Positions 54,768 to 64,000 of a DNA stretch of 64,000 nucleotides are shown one piece after another; positions within the stretch are counted from its first letter, which is position 1; each line of letters starts with the position of its first letter. The stretch comes from Gari tellinella (taxonomy: Eukaryota > Mollusca > Bivalvia > Cardiida > Psammobiidae), in contig OV277866.1 in the NCBI GenBank assembly GCA_922989275.2, positions 35,667,246-35,731,245 of the forward strand, in the 5' to 3' direction. The notes beneath the pieces were generated by a model. That model saw nothing but the letters and a program-made list of their open reading frames with translations, did not search any database and was not told the origin of the DNA. The translations under genes were made by a program, and so were the position numbers.

Positions 54768-55017
54768 TACAGTGGAGAATCTGTTATTCTTTCCCAATAA
54801 ACGCGTTTAATCTAAAACAATTATTTCCATTATAAACAGTTTGGAGCCAGATCAGACGCCGGGTAACCCGGCGTCTGATCAGGCTCTAAACTGTTTGACA
54901 CCAAGATAAATATGAATTATCAGAATTGTCCAAAAGCTGTATTTTTCTACGTTTTAGTGTGTTGCGTTTGCGTACGTTTGCGTTTAAACGGGAAAGAATA
55001 ACGTTTTCTCCACTGTA
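54768..55017 (-). mobile_element. Family A MITE, full length
   Basis: Intact ends; ATTATAAACAGTTTGGAGCC variant shared with the copy at 61201. Confidence 0.85.
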
Positions 55018-55305
55018 ATCATGAAGGCATCCTGTGTACAACCTCAGCCACATCAATTAATTTAATCAAGTGAAATGTCATTCCTCCCCTGAACAAAATC
55101 CGTTTGTCAAACCTGGAGACTTCACTCCCAACAGACAGAACAATTGTATTAGTTTTAGCAATGTGAGTTATTACCATATTGAAATCTTTTGGGCAAAACG
55201 AAACCCCCGTCTCCGAAGCTCATTCCTACAGTGAAGCATCACTATCTTAGTGGACACTACATGTACCTTACTTGTTCAAACGAATTGTGTCTACAAAACG
55301 AAGAG

Positions 55306-55555
55306 TACAGTGGAGAATCTGTTATTCGTTCCCGTTTAAACGCAAACGTACGCAAACGCAAAACACTAAAACGTAGAAAAGTACAGCTTTTGGACAATTC
55401 TGATAATCCATATTTATCTTGGTGGCAAACAGTTTAGAGCCTGATCAGACGCCGGGTTGCCCGGCGTCTGATCTGGCTCCAAACTGTTTGCACTGGAAAT
55501 AATAGTTTTAGCGTAAACGCGTTTATTGGGAAAGAATAACACATTCTCCACTGTA
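55306..55555 (+). mobile_element. Family A MITE, full length
   Basis: Hairpin centre GGGTTGCCCGG. Confidence 0.85.
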
Positions 55556-55689
55556 TGTATTAATCTAGTGGGAACAATTTGGTGCCTAATCTTATCTCGT
55601 TCAAAACTCTTTGCAGATGGCATAGTGTGGTTGTTTAATACACGAACATATATATTGGGAAAATCTAACTTTTGGTCTGGATCCAAAGA

Positions 55690-56195
55690 GTAAATGACAG
55701 TGTTAGTTGTGGTTAGTGTTAGGATATTGTTAGTTCCAGGTCATGCTAGTTGTAGGTAGTGTTGGGATAGAGTTAGTTGTAGTAGTGTTAGTAAGCATGA
55801 GTTAGGGTAGTGTTAGTTGAAAATAGTGTTACGGTAGTGTTGACTGTTTGCGTATAAGTGCCTTTTGAATGATATTAATTCAAGATGGTATTACCATCAG
55901 TAACTACTTAATGTTTACTAATTATGTTATAATAGGTGGTCTATTTACAATAATTTGATGTACTTGTGCACTAGTCTGAATAAAATAAGTTCTATTCTGG
56001 TCTGTTATGCTAGTGTTGGTTGCAGACAGTGTTAAGCTACTGTTAGTTGTATGTAGTGTTAGTTGTAGGGTATATAGTGTGAGGGTAGTGTGAGGGTAGT
56101 GTTAGCTGCAGACAGTGTCAGGGTAGTGTTACATGCAGTTGTAGGTTGTGTTAGTTGTAGGGTATATAGTGTAAGGGTAGTGTAAGGCTAGTGTT
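55690..56195. repeat. GTGTTAGTTGTAGG-type minisatellite, two blocks
   Basis: Blocks 55690-55850 and 56005-56195 consist of TAGTGTTAGTTGTAGG words with GGGTAGTGTGAGGGTAGTG variants, separated by unique A+T-rich sequence. Confidence 0.7.
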
Positions 56196-56420
56196 ACCGC
56201 ACTGGGGCTGATGGGAACGGGCCGAGCGCTGCACACGCACAAGGTAAAAGGGGGATTGCATTTGGACGCCTGGATGTTCGAATCTGAGCAAGGCTCGGGA
56301 ATAGCCTGACAGGTTTCCGGTGGGAGCCCCTCATCGGATAAGGTGCATCATGGATCTGTTAACAGCCAACCACTGGGAACCAGAAACAACAATGTGTGCA
56401 GGATCCATACTTGTACAGAA
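56196..56420 (+). repeat. G+C-richer insert with a B-box-like motif, possible SINE
   Basis: Stands out in base composition. GGATGTTCGAATCTG resembles a Pol III B box; the end runs into AATAAAATTGTTTAAAAAC. No target duplication found, so the SINE reading is tentative. Confidence 0.35.
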
Positions 56421-56784
56421 CAATTGTATAATAAAATTGTTTAAAAACAAATCGATGTAGATCTACATGTTGTCTTACTATGGTATTAATGTGTTTAAAC
56501 TAAAAAGGTAGACGTTTTAAAGGTTAGACTATCAATCCGAATAAATATGTCCGTGAGATATCTGCTTCATGTAACTTCAATTTTGTGCAAGGGAGATCGC
56601 TCGTATCTTACAGCCATCATGGCCTATCAGGTTTTCTCCCTTGAAGTATTGCAGTGTGTCATATTTATATTCATGTATGTTTATCACACGCGCTCGAGTT
56701 CTATTGCGAATGTTTCCATTGCGAATCTAGATTAGCAAAATAACTCGAGCTCACAACTTCTGAAGTATCAAAATATGTGTGCAG

Positions 56785-57022
56785 ATACAGTGGAGATGAT
56801 ATTCTTTCCCTATAAGCATCTTTGTGCTAAAACAATTGTTTTAATGGCACACAGTTTGCGACCAGATCAAACGCTGGTAACAATGATAATGCTCCAAGCT
56901 TTTGTCACTTTTATAAAAATCGGTTGTTAGAATTTTTCTAAAAAAACACCCCCAAAACAGCTTTATTGAAATGCATACATATCGTTAGCATTTTGAAAAC
57001 GGGAACGAATATTCTCCATTGT
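56785..57022 (-). mobile_element. Family A MITE, strongly decayed
   Basis: TACAGTGGAGATGATATTC left; AATATTCTCCATTGTA right; hairpin largely lost. Confidence 0.6.
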
Positions 57023-57491
57023 ATGCACCTAATTGATTTACAAATGAACTGTTTTGTTTTTGCTGCTGCTAACTTAGGCGTCAACCTTTCTATAACATAT
57101 TTCACTTAACTTAAACTCACTATATGTGCAATTGTACCGTTTAAATTCAGGTGAGACAGCTGGTAACTCGGCGACAGATCTGTATTTAAACAGTTTCACA
57201 TTCTCATAGATATTTCCTAACGTAATTTACAATAGATTGACTCCGAAATATGTTGCACATGTGTACTGTACCATGATTACTGAAGATGAGCACAGTCTTA
57301 CATGCTATAGGTTGAGCACATAAGAGATTGTGTTTTGTTTGTTTGGCCGAGATAACTGCCGTCAAAAACAATTCTGAATCAAAATCAATTGAAATGCAGC
57401 ACCAGAAAGGGGACTTTATGGCACCTTTGATATAGCGTCGGAATCATTAGAATAACATTTACATGTATCGCAAAACAGCACTAACTAGTGG
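57023..57491. other. Intergenic, nothing recognised
   Basis: 57150-57200 keeps a weak hairpin trace (TGTATTTAAACAGTTT). No gene. Confidence 0.35.
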
Positions 57492-57937
57492 TACAGTGGA
57501 AAGGACGTTATTCGTTCCCGTTTGGCTAATACATTCAACCCTAGCGACGTGTATAGTCGTCAATAGCAGACATTTTTTCTTTGAAGAGCATGTTTGTCCT
57601 ATGTAAACAGTATAAACTCTGATCAGAGGGCTCCTGCAGGAGCCCTCTGGTCAGGATCTTCACTGCTTGCCATTATGCAATATATTGTTAAAATCAACCC
57701 TAAATAATCAAATATGGACTATACTTAGTTGGATATTGGAATTGTTCATTAAAAGTTTCAGGGATAAATGAGTTAAAACTAAATGTAATACTATTACACG
57801 GAAACAATATCAATTTGTTTTAAATGTTGACTCAGATTAATTTCATTGGGATCTGATCAGGCTCCAAAATGTTTGCAATGGAAATTAAATTTCGCACAAA
57901 TGTGTTTGTTGGGGAAAATCTTTACGTCTCAACTGTA
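57492..57937 (+). mobile_element. Family A MITE split by a family C insertion
   Basis: TACAGTGGAAAGGACG left. The A sequence stops after CCCGTTT and resumes as AACTAAATGTAATAC after the C element; right end TACGTCTCAACTGTA. Confidence 0.6.
57533..57776 (+). mobile_element. Family C element nested in A
   Basis: CAACCCTAGCGACGTG left and GATAAATGAGTTAA right. Hairpin with GGGCTCCTGCAGGAGCCC turn at 57604-57668. Confidence 0.72.
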
Positions 57938-58049
57938 CATGTACATTTAATAAGGATGTTTAATTGATGTCGTGCTCCCTGTCTACAACAACGCCCAATG
58001 GGAATGTGTGTTATTCGGAGGGAGTTATTATTTGAAGGGAAAATTATAA

Positions 58050-58236
58050 CCCTAAGAGAACTTTTGCAAACAGTTTGAACCCATATCAGGTGCCGCGTAA
58101 CGCTGCTTCTGATCTTAGGTCAATCTGTTTGTCACTCGTCTTTATATTTTTTTCAAAATGTTCAATACATGACTTTGAGAAGAAAAAAACAGACGACAAT
58201 TTTAAGCAGACGATATTGCAGCAGTGAAAGAGTTAG
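58050..58236 (+). mobile_element. Family B element, eroded
   Basis: ATAACCCTAAGAGAACTTTTG left; hairpin GCAAACAGTTTGAACCC ... AGGTCAATCTGTTTG; right end GCAGTGAAAGAGTTA. Confidence 0.55.
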
Positions 58237-58475
58237 AAATACTTGAGAAACAGCGGCAAGCATTGTTGTAAGGAGGGACTCGCTTTTCGGGGGCCGTTGT
58301 AGGGAGGGAGCGCTGTATGGAATGAATCAGAATGCTGAATAAATTCAGACCTTACTTGAAAGCTGGTTTGGCTCTGCGTTATTTATGTCTGATCTGAATC
58401 TACATTGTTTGCAAATGAGAATTAAATGCCTCTAAACATAACCACATGACGCGTAGAAAATGCTATAAATATCAT

Positions 58476-58723
58476 TTGGTAGATAAGGACGTTATTTTTC
58501 CCGTTTAAACGCAAACGAAACGCAAGCGCATTTGAATAAAATATATAAAATGACGACTTTGAAGATTATCCATTTCAATTTGAGTGACAAACAGTTTGGA
58601 GCCTGATCAGACGCCGGGTTACCCGACGTATGATCTGGTTCTTTCATGTAACTGTTTGTAATGGAAATAACAGTTTCAGCGTAAACGCGTTTAGCAGGAA
58701 AGAATAACGTCTTCTCCACTGTA
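58476..58723 (+). mobile_element. Family A MITE, left terminus decayed
   Basis: AGATAAGGACGTTATTTTTC left; intact CTTCTCCACTGTA right. Confidence 0.75.
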
Positions 58724-58789
58724 ATATACTGTAATATACGGAAGCCGGATAGTGCCACTATAGGAAATATTCCTTATTTTTCTATCTTG

Positions 58790-59222
58790 AAAATTCAAGT
58801 TATTATCTTGAAGTTTCAAGATAGTATCTTGAAAATTCAAGATACATGTAATATCTTGAAAATTTAAGAGAGTAGCTTAGAAATTCAAGATATTAACTTG
58901 AAAAAAGATAATAACTTGAAAATTAAAGATAGTATCTTGAATATTCAACATAAGTTATCTTGAAAATTCAACATACAATCTTGAAAATTCAACATACTAT
59001 CTTGAAAATTCAAGATAATATTTTGAATTTTCAAGATACTAACATGAAAATTCAAGATATTATCTTGAATTTTCAAGATAGTATGTTGAATTTTCAAAGT
59101 ACATGTGTACATGTAGATGTATCTTGAATTTTCAAGTTATTATATTCAATTTTTGAGATAGTATCTTGAATTGTCAATTTATTATCTTGAATTTTTAAGT
59201 CACTCTATTTAATTTTCAAGAT
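58790..59222. repeat. Minisatellite of the palindromic unit ATCTTGAAAATTCAAGAT
   Basis: About 20 copies of TATCTTGAAAATTCAAGA or its complement in mixed orientation, unit 18-20 bp. Confidence 0.9.
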
Positions 59223-60172
59223 ACGAGGGTAGTTCAAAAAGTTTTGATACTGGATAAATAACATCATTATTATAAGTGCAAAATGCATGTGTGATATATC
59301 ATTTTAAAGATCCATTCTTTGCCGACACGGTGATATCATGCACAAAAAGATCGCATTACTCGATCAGCCCCAACGTGAACCTTAATGACCCCCTCCTCGA
59401 GGACACTGGACCTTTTTTGTGTATATTTGAGTTAATTTTCTAAACACTATCTGATACTATAATTATTATTACTGCTTTATTTTTTTGAATAAGTTTATGA
59501 AATTTTCTGTCAAATATATTAAGACAAGTATGCAAACACTGCACAGTTTTAAATGTTATTTTTACATAAAATTTCAAAAATAGAGCTAATTCTAAACACG
59601 TACTGAAAATATAATAACGGATTGATCTCCTGTTATGTATAAAAGTAGTTCGGGAAATTACTCTTTTTTTATTATTAAACCAGGCTATAATTGAAGCCAT
59701 TGAAAAATGGTTTCATGTTTTAAAATCAAAATGAAGATATACTGATCTAGAACATTTTCATAGCGTTCGAAAAACTTGTCAACTTTCGTCATTAGCAAAA
59801 TAAGAAATGTTGATTTTGAAAAAATGAGATTTAGACAGTTAACCCTTTCAAATAGAAATAAAATTTTATTCAAATCATAATTTAGACATAAAACTGATAT
59901 ATTTCCAAACACAATCTGGAAATTGTACTCTTTAAGAAGTTATTACGACAAAAAATAATGTCTTAAAAGTGCTATGTTCCAGTGTCCTCGAGTAGGGGTT
60001 ATTTAGGTTCATGTTGTGACTCATCGAGTTATGTGATCTTATCGCGCATTATACCATCGTGTAGGCGCAGACTTGCTCTTTAAAATGATATATCACACAT
60101 TTTGCCCTCATGATGTTGAAGTTATTGATCCAGTATCAAAACTATTTGAACACCCCTCTATCGTATATTAAC
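59222..60172. mobile_element. TA-flanked element with about 200-bp inverted termini, mariner-like ends
   Basis: TACGAGGGTAGTTCAAAAAG on the left pairs with ACTATTTGAACACCCC and CTATCGTA on the right. Pairing continues inward through GATATATCATTTTAAAGA and as far as GTGTCCTCGAG / CTCGAGGACAC. The A+T-rich middle has two short frames (59440-59912) with no transposase motif. The ends resemble mariner termini, by recollection only. Confidence 0.75.
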
Positions 60173-60547
60173 CTGAAACTTCACTTGAAGTTAAAAAAAT
60201 AAACAAGATTCTTATAGTGGCACTATCCGGCTTCCGTAGTAAGAAGGTTCATTTTAACATTTTAACGAAATTGACAGATTATTGAATCCTATTATGATAT
60301 TTTGAAGAACTGGGTGGCGAACAGTTTATCCCTTAAACTATTTATAATTGGATAATTGAGATCGGCGAGAGTTGTTTCCCCTGTTTCAATTCCGTCGTAT
60401 ACATGTAGCAACGGATTGGGACGCATGATCGAAATCAATACAGTACAACCCAAAAATAAGTCGAATTCGTTTATATTACACTTACAGTTATATCTACAAT
60501 TTGATAAAGTACATCAACGTGTGGTCCGGCTCAAAACTATTGGACAT

Positions 60548-61045
60548 CAACCCTTTCACTCACAACGGTGCTTAAAAGCGCGTTTGCAAACAGTTTTGAT
60601 CCTGATCAGATGCCGATTAACGCGACGTCTTATCAAGGCCCGAGATTATAAAACATAAAACGAGCTCTGTGCTCGAAGATAAGTTTCGATATCAGGCTCT
60701 ATTGTTTTCAAAACTCGTTTTATTTGATTTTTGTAAGTTCATTTGGATACATTATCACAGTATAATTACATGTATGTATGAAAATACAAGTTATAAAAAT
60801 GTTTGCCGAAGTGTTATATGTATTAGCTGAGAAAAAATTCTGAGTTTTGAGCACAGAGTTCATTTTAAGTTTTATAACCTCGGAGCCAGGCCCTAAACTG
60901 ATTGACACTCAGTTGGAAATGTCTTAAATCATACTGCCTTATTTATATCTTTGAAACGACATTGCATACAACAAACATGAAGCAGACGACAGTACAGCGG
61001 TGAATGGGTAAAACTCTTACGAAATCTTTGGTAGTGAAAGGGTAA
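60548..61045 (+). mobile_element. Family B element hosting family K
   Basis: CAACCCTTTCACTCACAACG left; half hairpin CAAACAGTTTTGATCC; K insertion; then CTAAACTGATTGACACTC and right end GTAGTGAAAGGGTAA. Confidence 0.68.
60637..60892. mobile_element. Family K element (GGCCCGAGATTATAAAAC ends)
   Basis: GGCCCGAGATTATAAAAC on the left and GTTTTATAACCTCGGAGCCAGGCC on the right. A second inverted pair, CTCTGTGCTC / GAGCACAGAG, lies just inside. Confidence 0.75.
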
Positions 61046-61048
61046 CTA

Positions 61049-61475
61049 TACAGTTGAAAAGGTATTTTCCTTTCCCAATTAAAGGAGACTACATGTAAAC
61101 GGAATTCAATAAAATGTAGGGAATGAAGCGTATATAAAAATGTTGACGATTATTTTTCATCTGAGTTGCAAACAGATTTGAGCTTGATCAGACCCCGGGT
61201 TACAGTGGAGAATCTGTTATTTCTTTCCCTTTAAACGCGTTTAATCTAAAACTATTATTTCCATTATAAACAGTTTGGAGCCAGATCAGACGCCGGGTAA
61301 CCCGGCGTCTGATCAGGCTCTAAACTGTTTGCCACCAAGATAAATAGGAATTATCAGAATTGTCCAAAAGCTGTACTTTTCTACGTTTTAGTGTTTTGCG
61401 TTTGCGTACGTTTGCGTTTAAACGGGAAAGAATAACGTTTTCTCCACTGTACCCCGCATATGAGCAAACTGTTTG
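61049..61475 (+). mobile_element. Older family A copy interrupted at its hairpin centre
   Basis: TATACAGTTGAAAAGG left; hairpin arm CAAACAGATTTGAGCTTGAT to CCCCGGGTTA; after the nested copy only CCCCGCATATGAGCAAACTG remains. Confidence 0.65.
61201..61451 (-). mobile_element. Family A MITE nested in the hairpin of another A
   Basis: Intact ends; it sits at the TA in GGGTTACCC. Confidence 0.85.
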
Positions 61476-61485
61476 CAATAAATAT

Positions 61486-61684
61486 AATTAGTTAGTAAGT
61501 TCTTATTACACTGCTATATGCAAATTGTATTTACCCAGACAGTTTCGCGAACTGGACGTAACAAGGGGAAGTAAATCCCAGTTCCCGTGGATCAGTTGCC
61601 AGTGATCAAGCGGACAGTCCAGTTCGCGAAACTGTCTGGGTAAATACAATTTACATATAGCAGTGTAATAAGAACTTAATAACT
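61486..61684. repeat. Long inverted repeat, about 75-bp arms
   Basis: TAAGTTCTTATTACACTGCT ... ACAGTTTCGCGAACTGGAC on the left, repeated almost perfectly in complement on the right (61607-61684). The loop is about 45 bp. Confidence 0.9.
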
Positions 61685-61769
61685 AAGCATTCTACCTGCT
61701 AAATGAACCTTTTCACAAATCAATAAATATAATTGTTTTAGCATAAGCATGTAAATTTGTGTATAATAT

Positions 61770-61935
61770 AGAGGATAACTGTTTTTTTCAGTGTAAGATC
61801 GAAATTTAATCCATTGAGTGAACATCAGACGTTATATTTTCACGAGTGGCGAAGCCACGAGTGAAAATATAACAGTCTGATGTTCACGAAATGGATTAAA
61901 TTCGATCTTACACTGAAAAAACACAGTTATTCTAT
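61770..61935. repeat. Long hairpin with GTGGCGAAGCCAC loop
   Basis: TTCAGTGTAAGATCGAA and GTGAACATCAGAC pair with their complements through TATATTTTCACGAG. Pairing extends outward to AGGATAACTG / CAGTTATTCT. Confidence 0.9.
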
Positions 61936-62310
61936 TTATTTATGCTTTTAAGCCACTTTTTAAACGAAATTGTTTAAAAATTGAAAGCGAACGTACAGTA
62001 TTTATCCCGTGTTGAGCCCCACGTTTTATGTCGAACACATGCGCGTGACAGTTGGCGGTATAATGACGTCATCCGAACGACTTCGTTGCTCCCGAGTTTG
62101 GATTCGTGCTCTTCCGGTGAGTAGTTCGCGACAAATCGGACTGCCGGAATTTAACGATAAGACACGATTGACTACGATTCTTGGGGAGCCCTACGGGGAA
62201 AATTCATAATAAAAGCGATTGGTGATAATCCACTGCAGTGGATTACCAAGTGATCATCCACTGCTATATCGTGGTAATCCACCGAAAAGCATAAATAAAG
62301 GGTATTAACT
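61936..62310. other. Moderately G+C-rich segment flanking the hairpin
   Basis: TTTATGCTTTTAAGCC at 61938 is echoed by CCGAAAAGCATAAATAAAG at 62281, so this may be the rest of a larger element. GGATTACCA/TGGTAATCC repeats lie at 62220-62285. The 66-codon frame at 62009 is unassigned. Confidence 0.4.
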
Positions 62311-62504
62311 ATAGAACCAAATCGCCATCATTTTCAAAAACTGTTTTCCACTTTTAAATTAACTACGTGCTCTCTGTTTTGTTTAAACAGGAACTAATAT
62401 TCAACACAGTTGGATACATTCATTTTCAACCCTTGCCCAGGTATGTTTACTGGTTGTGTGATTTCTCTCAAGGCGCCATACGGTGTTATTTTAAACTTTT
62501 TTTA

Positions 62505-62650
62505 TATTTAAAACTGCATCTATACGCATATGTTGAAAATAGGTGACCAGTTAAAGTGTGTTTAAAGTAGAACGGAATATGCCTTCAGGCGCGTCCTGTC
62601 TTACTTTCCGTCTGTTTTCAGCTTTAAGCTACCATTCATGCTTGAAGATA
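62505..62650 (+). mobile_element. Family E fragment
   Basis: ATAGGTGACCAGTTAAAG, GCCTTCAGGCGC turn, AGCTTTAAGCTACCATTC. Confidence 0.5.
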
Positions 62651-62975
62651 GCAACTATTTGTTACGTTGTACATTCATGACTGATATATTATATTTGTCA
62701 TGTTGTATATAGATAAAAGTTCGTTCGCTCTTTCGTTCATCTTCATATATGAGCTGCGCGCTGCGCGATAAAAGAAAATCTTTAAAACGACGTTAAAAAT
62801 CCGACGTCATAATGTTACAAACGTGAACCCGAACTTTTGACGTTCAATCTACACCCTTTATTCTATAAATAGCTTCTTAATGTCTAAAGTTGCTTAATTA
62901 ACCCTGTATGCACGGAATGGGTATGTGTGTTAACAATGTGTAAAAGCGTAGAAATAGTTTATTATCAGTAACATA
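62651..62975. other. Intergenic, nothing recognised
   Basis: Contains the small palindrome GAGCTGCGCGCTGCGCG at 62751. No gene. Confidence 0.35.
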
Positions 62976-63226
62976 TACAGTGAAAAGACAATATTGTTTT
63001 TCTAAAAAACGCGATTATGCTTAACATATTATTTCCACTGCAAACAGTTAGCAGTCAGATCAGACGCCGAGTAACCCGATGTATGTACAGGCTCAAAACT
63101 GTTTGTCACTCAGATTAAATTAAACCGTTAAAGTTTGAAAAAATTGTACTTTTTTGCATTTTTATTGTAATGCATTTGCGCTTCGTTTCCATTTAAACGG
63201 GAAAGATTATCGTGTTCTCCACTGTA
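62976..63226 (-). mobile_element. Family A MITE, diverged
   Basis: TACAGTGAAAAGACAATATTG left; GTGTTCTCCACTGTA right. Confidence 0.75.
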
Positions 63227-63364
63227 TTTCCGTAACGAAATATTGTGTAGATTTATTACTTCGTGTCAGTTGTGACAATCTTGAGCAATGAAATAGACCA
63301 ACTTAGACTAAACTAGCTGTTAGTGGACTGCCACCTGTCACGGTATAGTCAGTCAGGTGTCTGA

Positions 63365-63614
63365 TACAGTTGACAAAACGTCATTCTTCTCCGTTTAAAC
63401 GCAAACAAACGCAAACGCATTGCAATACAATTTAGAAAATTACAAAATTTTCACAATTTTGAGTATTCAATTTGTTATGAATGGCAAACAGTTTGGCGCC
63501 TGATCAGACGCCGGGTAACCCGGCGTCTGATCAGGCTCCAAACTATTTGCAATGGGAGTAACAATTTTAGCTTAAACGCGTTTATAGGGAAAGAATAACG
63601 ACTTCTCCACTGTT
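63365..63614 (+). mobile_element. Family A MITE
   Basis: TACAGTTGACAAAACGTC left; GACTTCTCCACTGTT right; perfect hairpin 63485-63550. Confidence 0.8.
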
Positions 63615-63659
63615 TACATTCTTACGTCCCATGGGTAGTTAATTGTGAGCACACCGACA

Positions 63660-63858
63660 TGTTGACTCATTTACCCCTTGGACTTCAAATGGACCATTCC
63701 AGTTTCCAATAAAGACTCGCCCAATTTTACAAATATAGGGTCGATTTTGATGATATGTTGCAAAATGAAAAAACAGTACACATCCTGACCAGAGGGCCCT
63801 CTGATATGAGTCTACACTGTTGGCACAGGACAAGTGTTCTCTTTACGTATTTAATGTA
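63660..63858 (-). mobile_element. Family C element, cut by the next A copy
   Basis: TTTACCCCTTGGACTTCAAA, shortened hairpin AACAGTACACATCCTGACC ... GATATGAGTCTACACTGTT, then GGACAAGTGTTCTCTTTAC. Confidence 0.6.
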
Positions 63859-64000
63859 TACAGTGGAGAAAACGTTATTCTTTCCCAATGAACGCGTTTA
63901 CGCTAAATCTATTATTTCCGATGCAAACAGTTTGGAGCCAAATCAGACACCGGGTAACCCGGCGTCTGATCAGGCTATAAACTATTTGCAACTCAGATAA
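63859..64000 (-). mobile_element. Family A MITE, cut by window end
   Basis: TACAGTGGAGAAAACG left; hairpin complete; right arm outside the window. Confidence 0.82.

Larger units (their letters stand above)
58738..60237. mobile_element. 1.5-kb composite with outer inverted ends CGGAAGCCGGATAGTGCC
   Basis: ACGGAAGCCGGATAGTGCCA on the left (to about 58766) and its complement GGCACTATCCGGCTTCCGT on the right, both edged by TA. Inside lie a palindromic minisatellite (58790-59222) and a second, long-TIR element (59222-60172). Confidence 0.8.

Noticed and set aside
59440..59912. Transposase inside the long-TIR element
   Set aside because: The two short frames are A+T-driven and show no DD(E/D) motif or HTH.

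Overview
The window looks like nuclear DNA from a repeat-rich invertebrate, most probably a bivalve mollusc. The basis is the A+T-rich intergenic sequence, tRNA-derived SINE, CR1/Jockey-type and other non-LTR retrotransposon pieces, very dense short inverted-repeat elements, and intronless sulfotransferase genes of animal heparan-sulfate type. The species assignment is inference. No bacterial operon, CRISPR array, rRNA gene or clearly functional tRNA gene is visible.

Only two host-type genes are convincing. Both are on the minus strand and encode type II membrane sulfotransferases of the heparan sulfate 3-O-sulfotransferase type (7091-8179 and 33837-34931). They are paralogues of nearly equal length (362 and 364 aa from the chosen starts). 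The second has lost several residues expected to be essential. A third large coding region (11142-14433, minus) is a damaged CR1/Jockey-like retrotransposon. Its N-terminus carries a virus-like 2A motif right after a hydrophobic stretch. Broken reverse-transcriptase tails lie at 2420-2720 (+), 28530-29160 (+) and 43307-43998 (-).

Most of the rest is mobile-element material. Family letters used in the entries: A = about 250 bp, ends TACAGTGGAG/CTCCACTGTA, TA at both ends, about 50 whole or partial copies (by my count roughly a sixth of the window). B, C, D and some E copies = elements bounded by TTAA followed by CCC. F = TACAGTAAAACCTC ends. G = ACAGTCGAACTTCG ends. H = GTGCCATGA ends. E2 = CAGGGCTGCCA ends. 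I, K, L and M are further inverted-repeat units. Strand for A copies means: + when the TTTAAACGCAAACG side is on the left. The families have unrelated termini, yet A, B, C, D and H carry variants of one central hairpin (CAAACAGT...GATCAGA... and complement), and E, E2 and F carry variants of a second one (CTTAAAGCA...). Elements are often nested, and the nests reveal their target sites (TA or TTAA).

Layout: 1-7080 A/B/C/F elements and an RT remnant; 7091-8179 sulfotransferase 1, with B just beyond its stop and A upstream; 9170-16800 long TAG/AGT microsatellite blocks enclosing the CR1-like element; 16800-21690 nested A/B/D/G elements and a SINE; 21690-22440 a 90-bp tandem array related to the end of A; 22440-33830 mostly elements, with an RT remnant; 33837-34931 sulfotransferase 2; 35200-45620 elements, a 158-bp triplication and an RT remnant; 46024-47093 a TIR-bounded unit of internal repeats; 47100-58723 elements and duplications; 58738-60237 a nested long-TIR composite; 60540-64000 nested elements and two long hairpins.
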